Assembly (NCBI GenBank): GCA_903831585.1
Contig: CAIKYE010000259.1
Coordinates: forward strand, 1-5,400
Source of the DNA: an uncultured Micrococcales bacterium
Lineage (GTDB): Bacteria; Actinomycetota; Actinomycetes; Actinomycetales; Microbacteriaceae
DNA: 5,400 nucleotides
Direction: 5' to 3'
Shown here: one piece after another, positions 4,441-5,400 of the stretch
Layout: the number at the start of each line of letters is the position of its first letter
Numbering within the stretch: position 1 is the stretch's first letter
Notes under the pieces: generated by a model
The model's input: the letters and a program-made list of their open reading frames with translations, nothing else
The model's database searches: none
What the model was told of the DNA's origin: nothing
Translations under genes and position numbers: made by a program

Positions 4441-5400
4441 TTATTTTGCCTTGTGGGCGGTCTGGGCTGCTTCGGCTGCTTTGCTTCCCGGGCGCTTTTG
4501 CAACACCCAGTCGGCCAAGTTCTTTTGTGGTGAAACGTTCAAAGCAATTGCTCCGGGTTCGACATCTCTGCGAACTACGGTGCCAGCTGCTGTGTAGGCT
4601 CCGTCTCCAATCGTAATTGGTGCGACGAAGACGTTTGACGCACCGGTTCTCACGTGCGACCCGACCGTACTGCGGTGCTTTTCGACACCGTCGTAGTTGG
4701 CAAAAATCGTGCCGGCACCGATGTTGCTGCCGACACCAATCTCGGCGTCCCCAACATAAGAAAGGTGCGGCACCTTGCTGCCGGCGCCAATCTTGGCGTT
4801 CTTGGTCTCAACAAAGGTGCCAATCTTGCCGTCTGCTCCGAGGTCTGTGCCTGCGCGCAGGTAGGCGAATGGCCCAACGCTCGCGCCGTCTCCGATGCGT
4901 GACCCGTTTACGTGGGCCTTCACCACGGTTGCGCCTGCGCCAACCTGGGTGTCTGTCATCACAACTTCTGGGCCAATCGTCGAGCCCTCGTCGACCGTGG
5001 TGAATCCACGAAGGTAGGTGCCTGGCAAAAGAGTCACGTCTTCGCCGAGTTGCACGGTGACGTCGATCCAAGTTGAGGCCGGGTCAAGAATGGTTACTCC
5101 GGCGAGCTGCCAGGCCTCGCAGATGCGCAGGTTGAGTTCGAGCGCAACCTCGGCCAGCTGACGACGATCGTTGATGCCGGCGACGAGCCAGTTGTCTGTT
5201 ACTGCTAGAGCAAGAACTTTTTGCTTGCCCTTGACCATTACCTCGGCGACATCGGTTAAGTACTTCTCGCCCTGCGCGTTGTGAGTGCCGATTTTTGCTA
5301 GGGCCGCGCGAAGGTGCTGCGCATCAAAAACATAAACACCGGCGTTGACCTCGTTGACCTCGCGCTGAGCATCGGTTGCATCGCGCTCTTCGATGATCTC
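4441..5400 (-). CDS. glmU: Bifunctional GlmU (GlcNAc-1-P uridyltransferase / GlcN-1-P acetyltransferase), C-terminal 319 residues
   Basis: GlmU makes UDP-GlcNAc, the peptidoglycan precursor, in two cytoplasmic steps. The frame is open to the right edge, so about 150-160 N-terminal residues are missing. The visible uridyltransferase part has EIIEERDAT at the edge, NAGVYVFD and NAQGEKYLTDVAEV, and GINDRRQL, whose Asn corresponds to metal-binding N227 of E. coli. A left-handed beta-helix acetyltransferase domain follows, rich in hexapeptide repeats. It includes VGPFAYLRAG (Arg corresponding to R333), FVETKNAKIG (Lys corresponding to K351), VPHLSYVGDAEIG (catalytic His corresponding to H363) and NIGAGTIFANYDG. 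The C-terminal LADWVLQKRPGSKAAEAAQ tail is Ala/Lys-rich. The ATG at 5238-5236 is an internal Met, not the start: the codons upstream of it continue the conserved domain. The stop lies 18 nt before prs, implying one operon. Confidence 0.96.
   Translation of the reverse strand, partial: EIIEERDATDAQREVNEVNAGVYVFDAQHLRAALAKIGTHNAQGEKYLTDVAEVMVKGKQKVLALAVTDNWLVAGINDRRQLAEVALELNLRICEAWQLAGVTILDPASTWIDVTVQLGEDVTLLPGTYLRGFTTVDEGSTIGPEVVMTDTQVGAGATVVKAHVNGSRIGDGASVGPFAYLRAGTDLGADGKIGTFVETKNAKIGAGSKVPHLSYVGDAEIGVGSNIGAGTIFANYDGVEKHRSTVGSHVRTGASNVFVAPITIGDGAYTAAGTVVRRDVEPGAIALNVSPQKNLADWVLQKRPGSKAAEAAQTAHKAK

Noticed and set aside
4441..4900. Periodic sequence in the right-hand part, looking like degenerate repeats
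   Set aside because: It encodes the hexapeptide left-handed beta-helix of GlmU, which is repetitive by nature.

Overview
The window looks like a chromosomal housekeeping locus of an actinobacterium. The block glmU-prs-rplY-pth, all on the minus strand, is a conserved actinobacterial gene order, and mfd is a usual neighbour. The Mfd, Prs and bL25 sequences have an actinobacterial character, for example SWETLPHERLSP in Mfd, DLHTPQIQGFFDGPVDHL in Prs and a two-domain CTC-type bL25. Base composition is only moderately G+C-rich (hand-sampled lines about 50-65%), and mfd appears to have a leaderless promoter. Together these fit a small-genome member such as a freshwater Microbacteriaceae lineage (Rhodoluna/Aquiluna type). 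That placement is an inference, not proven by the sequence.

Layout, left to right. Positions 1-1301 (minus) hold the N-terminal 433 residues of mfd, which runs off the left edge. Positions 1302-1380 are a short divergent regulatory region. It holds a perfect DnaA box inside the presumed mfd promoter spacer and a 22-bp inverted repeat abutting the presumed toxin promoter. Positions 1381-2096 (plus) hold a two-gene toxin-antitoxin module: a RelE/HigB-like (Gp49/DUF891) toxin first, then an XRE-type helix-turn-helix antitoxin. Its last 14 bases overlap the 3' end of pth (2083-2664, minus), and a perfect hairpin lies in the convergent zone. Then come rplY (2677-3282, minus), a 165-bp gap with a foldable element, prs (3448-4422, minus, apparent TTG start) and the C-terminal two thirds of glmU (4441-5400, minus, running off the right edge).

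How the genes relate. GlmU makes UDP-GlcNAc for the cell wall, Prs makes PRPP, bL25 binds 5S rRNA, Pth recycles peptidyl-tRNA and Mfd couples transcription to repair. The first four are probably co-transcribed, with a possible extra promoter before rplY. The toxin-antitoxin pair is the only accessory element. It lies between pth and mfd on the opposite strand, has lower G+C than mfd, and seems to have been inserted into a conserved neighbourhood. I see no RNA gene, CRISPR array or insertion sequence, and no gene-free stretch longer than about 165 bases. The most interesting material is the compact control region at 1302-1380, the convergent overlap at 2054-2096 and the rplY upstream region. 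I did not find a clearly new system.
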